60,000 nt of DNA, from assembly GCA_014529385.2 (NCBI GenBank), contig CM043970.1:65060496-65120495 (forward strand). The letters run 5' to 3'. Below are positions 56,160 to 60,000 of the stretch, piece by piece. This DNA is from Adiantum capillus-veneris (lineage: Eukaryota > Streptophyta > Polypodiopsida > Polypodiales > Pteridaceae). Both the position numbers and the translations under genes were made by a program. Positions within the stretch are counted from its first letter, which is position 1; each line of letters starts with the position of its first letter. The notes under the pieces are model-generated. The model saw nothing but the letters and a program-made list of their open reading frames with translations, made no database searches and was not told where the DNA came from.

Positions 56160-56390
56160 ACCGATGGATGTGCACTTTTGGACCCTAGATGGGTGGATCT
56201 ACACCTTTGCTTTTGAAAATTGGTGAATACGCATCAATTGTTGCACTGCTTACATTGGAAAATCTCCACACTGGTGTTGTCTAAACCAACAGATATGCAC
56301 TTAAAATAATTTGATGTTGCCCAAATTAGTGAGTCTACACCAAGATGGCAATTGTGTAGTGCCCACACTGGTGAATCTGTGTACATGTGA
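56160..56390 (+). repeat. Degenerate short tandem repeat, about 32 bp
   Basis: A TGG(T/A)G(A)ATCTACAC-like core recurs at about 56165, 56193, 56223, 56262, 56292, 56326 and 56364. Units differ strongly. Confidence 0.4.
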
Positions 56391-58129
56391 CCAATGGACT
56401 AGGCACGAAGTAGTTTATCCCATAATTACTACTATTTTGGTATACCATACTAGTAAATTTGAGTAAAGGAAGACATATGATATTGTTTCCAATTATTGTA
56501 ATGACTTGGGAACAGGTACTTAGCTTTACCTTGAAAGGAATCGGCTATGGCAGAATGACAATAAACCATTCATGGTGTAATTACTAAGTTAACAACAAGA
56601 GATTATAGAGAGAGATTAGCACTAATAGAAGTAGCAAATCATGAAGTATATTGATAACAAACTAGATGCAAATGATGAGTAATGAGTGGGATACAAATTG
56701 TGTAGCTTAGACTTTGTTTATAGAGTAGGAAGAGAGCACCTAGTGATATAATCAATGACGTCAGAGATGTAGGCTTCCAAACTAGAGGGAGTTTCTACTA
56801 GTTGGTGGTGCAAATGTGTCACACACCCCAACTCCCCGTATGTGTCATAGTACCACCAAAATGGAACAAACTTTCCTCCCCTGGAGAACTTAATAGCAGG
56901 ATGTAGGAATGAAGGCCTCTTCCTAGACAATTTACGGGTAGGCTTCATGCCAAAATACACCTCGGTCCTCCCCTAAAGATTGGTAGGCAACTAGGTAATA
57001 GGTCATATACAAATGGTGCTTCCTCCAATGTCAAAGGTCAAAAGGTGAATGCCTATTACAAATCTTCAATATTTTGTGTTTTCAGTGTCAATTGCAAAGT
57101 GTTGGTGTTATTGATACTTTTCCTTCCCTCAAAGTGTGTCATCAAAGTGGTCAAAGTGGATGTTGATGATGATATTGCATAGAAAACAAAATTTGTGCAA
57201 ATGTGTGCAAGAGAGGATGGTCTTATAAAGTGAGGGTTGTCTTATAAATTGTAGGGCAGTGTCTAATATTTCTACAGGCTTTTTATTTATGAATCCAATT
57301 ATGATCATGTCTTTTATACATGCAAAATACAAAGAGTTTGTGAAAAATACAGAAACAAGGTTGTGTGAATGCATGGTGTGAAGTGCTATTGGGGCTTTCG
57401 CTAACTTGCAGATTAAGTCTTACAAACATTGCTTTATTTGAGCTTTGTGGAGATTTGGTGGTGGGACAAGCTCTTCAAAGCCCTTTAGGGAACCTTTTGA
57501 AACAAGGTAAGGTGTTTTTTTCATGACTATTGTGGGAACCCTAGCTTGGTAGGAGCAATAATGCTAAAATAAATCACCTTTGGCGCTAGTTTTTGGTGAA
57601 ACTTTGTGAGATTTTTCTAATCTATAGGGGAAACTCTATTAGATTTCTCCCTAGTTCTTGCCATAATCTATATGTATCTACAGTCTTCTCTTTGACGCCT
57701 TAGAGGTTGAGTGAACAATTAGAATTCTCTCAAATTATTGCATTTACAATTTACACATTTATAATTGTGAGGGTATGTCTCTTCTTTTAAGAGAGGACAC
57801 TCACAATCATAAGAAAATTTCCATCCTTTATGGTAAAGGGTCCCTTCACCCAAAAGATTAGATAATGTCTTTCTTTTCTAAGCAATTCCCACATTATGTG
57901 AGATATTTATATCGAGAAAAACATTACCCATGCAAGCTTGCCGTGATTACCCAACTTTTACAAGGAGCCGGGAACCCTTAGTCATAAACTTAACAAACCA
58001 AAGGGATAGTCAATGCTTCTTTTTCTTCTTCTTTTCTACCAAACTATTATTTTTAGACAAACGAGGGACACTTACGAGATGGCTAAGATATTGCGATGTT
58101 GTCCCTAAGTGGCTTCAATGGTGACATCG
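56391..58129. other. Region without recognised features
   Basis: An 80-codon open stretch on the minus strand (56718-56960) has protein-like composition but no motif I recognise. Confidence 0.45.
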
Positions 58130-58490
58130 TCATCTAGCTTTGGCTTTATCTCCGGTTGGATGAGACCAAAAAGTATTCTCTAAAAACAGACTTTGTCTCT
58201 CTCTTCACATTTGGCGTTCCAGATATTACCAACTACTTGGCTCTGTTTGCGTGTAACCCACTTTTTGGACCAAATCCTATTGAGATGCTCAATCCACTCC
58301 TCCGAATAGCATAGCTCTTTATAGATGGCTTTTGTCTTAGGCGAGAAAAATAGTCTTTCACCAAGCCACTTCCAAGCTTTCCAATCAAGCAATGTGGATC
58401 AGCGGGGCAAGATTAGGTAAGAGAATCTTTCCAAGAGCCTTCCAATGAAGATCTCCTCTTCTAGCATCAGTAACACTAGTATTTTAAAAC
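58130..58490 (-). pseudogene. LINE-like or other non-LTR element remnant
   Basis: Minus strand from about 58480: SVTDARRGDLHWKALGKILL, then after a shift a 70-codon frame with LDWKAWKWLGERLFFSPKTK and RIWSKKWVTRKQSQVVGNIW, then FGLIQPEIKPKLDDDVTIEA. Trp-rich, Lys-rich sequence of this kind occurs near the C-terminus of plant LINE ORF2, but no catalytic motif is present. Identity is tentative. Confidence 0.35.
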
Positions 58491-58803
58491 ATGTGGTATT
58501 AGTATAAACTATTAGGTCTTTTGAAAAATGTGTAACAATGAACTATTTAAATTACAATATTTTCCAAAAGCATAAAAAATAATATTTGATACAATACTAA
58601 ATGCACCTCCTTAAAGATAGAGACACACAAATGTCAACACCCTCTCACAAGGGCCTAAAAGAAACAATTTAAAAATTATTATTATTATTAGCTTGCCATA
58701 AATGTGAAAGCTTTATCCAATGGTCCAGAGATGCACCTGAAATCCAGCCCATTACTAAGGACTACTTATGTAGTCCAAGAAAATCCAAACAACCCAAAAC
58801 ATC

Positions 58804-58845
58804 CCCCCCGCCTCCGCCCCCCCCCCCCCCCCCCCCCTCCCTCCC
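58804..58845. repeat. C-rich tract
   Basis: About 21 consecutive C with a CCCGCCTCCG lead, next to the low-coordinate end of the SINE. Confidence 0.95.
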
Positions 58846-58859
58846 ACACACACACTATC

Positions 58860-59090
58860 TAACACGGGGACTTAATGACCCTAAAGCGTTGGGGTCGATG
58901 ACTGAGCTTGAAGCACGCACATCTTGAGGGAGGGGAAGGGTCTAAAAAGTTCAACACACGGATAGCATCACGAGACTTGAACCCACGACCTCGTGGTTGG
59001 AAGGTTGATGTGCTAACCATGCAAGTGCATGTGGTTTGTTGAAACCATTTCGAGCACCCTTGATGATAAAGTGAGTTTACGCTTAACCCC
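58860..59090 (-). mobile_element. tRNA-derived SINE
   Basis: The minus strand holds an A-box-like GGTTAGCACATCAACC (59003-59018) and a B box GGTTCAAGTCT (58973-58983) at tRNA-like spacing, joined by CCACGAGGTCGTGG. Around 115 bp of unrelated body follow. These are the internal RNA polymerase III promoter elements of tRNA-derived SINEs. The cloverleaf is not complete, so it is not a tRNA gene. Borders are approximate. Confidence 0.65.
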
Positions 59091-59619
59091 CCCCCCCCCA
59101 AGCTTGTTTACTTTTCAGCAATCGACATCTATGCGTGCCTTTTGTTTTGTGCCCACACTTCTTGATTGTTGATCCCACCACCTTAGCTTCATTCAAGACC
59201 CCATGTTAGATAGTGTTGACCCCCCCTCCTCCCTCTTTGCAGCTAAGAAGAAGAAAATGTGACACTCTCCTCCCTTACTTCCACGGATGATAAGGCAACT
59301 CTAGCTAACTATCAATAGTGACATCTTGTGTAGAAAAATGGAGGAGATGACATCTAAAACCTCTCAAAAGAAAATCCAATTAGGATCCAACTAAATCAAT
59401 GTGTTTAACTAATCCTTATAACATGTTTGAAACATAAAGTAATTGTCGATTGCTCTAAGTTATCATATGCTTCCATTGAACTGGCTATTGTTTGATGTCT
59501 ATTGGTTAGCAAGTGACTTAAAGGCAATAGATTTTTTTGCTCATAGCATGGTCCAATTGTTTTAGGACCTATAGATACAATGTAGAACCTTGGTATACAT
59601 GGTGTATAATCTATCAAGA

Positions 59620-59700
59620 TTTATAGACTTGCATATCATATAATATTACAATCATAATTTATAGACTTGCATATCATATAATATTACAATCATAATTTAT
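59620..59700 (+). repeat. 38-bp tandem duplication
   Basis: TTTATAGACTTGCATATCAT starts at 59620 and 59658, units identical; a third copy starts at 59696 and breaks off. Confidence 0.95.
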
Positions 59701-59764
59701 AGGATTGTTGATTTTTTATTAACCAAGAAATGGCTTTTGCTATTATCAAAAATCGGATACATGA

Positions 59765-59785
59765 GTCTCTCTCTCTCTCTCTCTC
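59765..59785. repeat. (CT)n microsatellite
   Basis: About 21 bp of CT. Confidence 0.95.
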
Positions 59786-59857
59786 AAAGGGGATGTTCAC
59801 ATACGACACGGTTCTTTACAAAAGAAGACACATACACATAGTTGTATAATGTGCCAT

Positions 59858-60000
59858 TGATATATATATATTTATTTATTTATATATTTATATATTTATA
59901 TATATATTTATATATATGTGTGTGTGTATATAGATATATATAGACCCACACATACACACACACATGTGTGTGTGTGTATCTATACATATATATATGAATA
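59858..60000. repeat. (TA)n and (GT)n low-complexity end with palindrome
   Basis: TA-rich tracts with ACACACACACATGTGTGTGT at about 59955-59976, which can fold back on itself. Confidence 0.9.

Noticed and set aside
58960-59030. tRNA gene
   Set aside because: A and B boxes are present, but no acceptor stem pairing closes a cloverleaf; it fits a SINE better.

Overview
The window looks like nuclear DNA of a land plant with a large, repeat-filled genome. It holds stacked Ty3/gypsy and Ty1/copia LTR retrotransposons primed from initiator tRNA-Met (TGGTATCAGAGC sites), hAT remnants, a tRNA-derived SINE, and very long GA/CT and GT/CA microsatellites. I see no intact host gene, rRNA gene or functional tRNA gene. 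A fern or another large-genome lineage is possible, but the sequence alone does not decide this.

Layout, left to right. 1-6259: decayed Ty3/gypsy element A (minus strand; integrase, RT, protease, gag, PBS, a probable 1.4-kb LTR), cut by the window edge. 6260-7981: integrase end of a related copy B in the same orientation. 9048-15058: chromovirus C (minus), the best preserved element, with 252-bp LTRs, PBS, PPT, gag, protease, RT/RNase H, integrase and chromodomain; only one stop codon and two homopolymer frameshifts break it. 16176-19365: copia element D (plus), full LTRs but RT/RNase H deleted. 21451-22240: PPT and LTR start of another gypsy-type element (H). 22400-25880: Tat-like gypsy element G (plus), decayed, with PPT and LTR start. 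25868-26397: decayed antisense reading frame of unknown nature. 27420 to about 31706: 3' end and LTR of gypsy element F, whose internal 112-bp tandem repeat was the landing site of copia-derived element E (27712-31393, perfect GTGTT duplication).

31707-36400 is non-coding: degenerate dispersed motifs and microsatellites. 36524-38164 holds two minus-strand blocks of clearly protein-coding sequence that I cannot assign to a family; they are broken by C-to-T type stops and homopolymer shifts. 38600-39700 has tandem repeats (298 bp and 61 bp) and a 46-bp palindrome, followed by an hAT transposase remnant (39805-40482). 42100-42800 is a microsatellite-rich patch with a fold-back structure and a short palindromic repeat family. 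48350-49705 is the gag end of another gypsy element (I, minus). 50480-50819 is a second hAT remnant, next to non-autonomous LTR element J (50820-53654), followed by a second 61-bp array. 54066-58100 is mostly featureless; the right end has a LINE-like remnant, a SINE, a C-tract and AT-rich repeats.

Nothing here forms a working pathway. The window records repeated insertion, internal deletion and decay. Many stops fall where CAA, CAG or CGA codons would be expected, as deamination of methylated, silenced repeats would produce.
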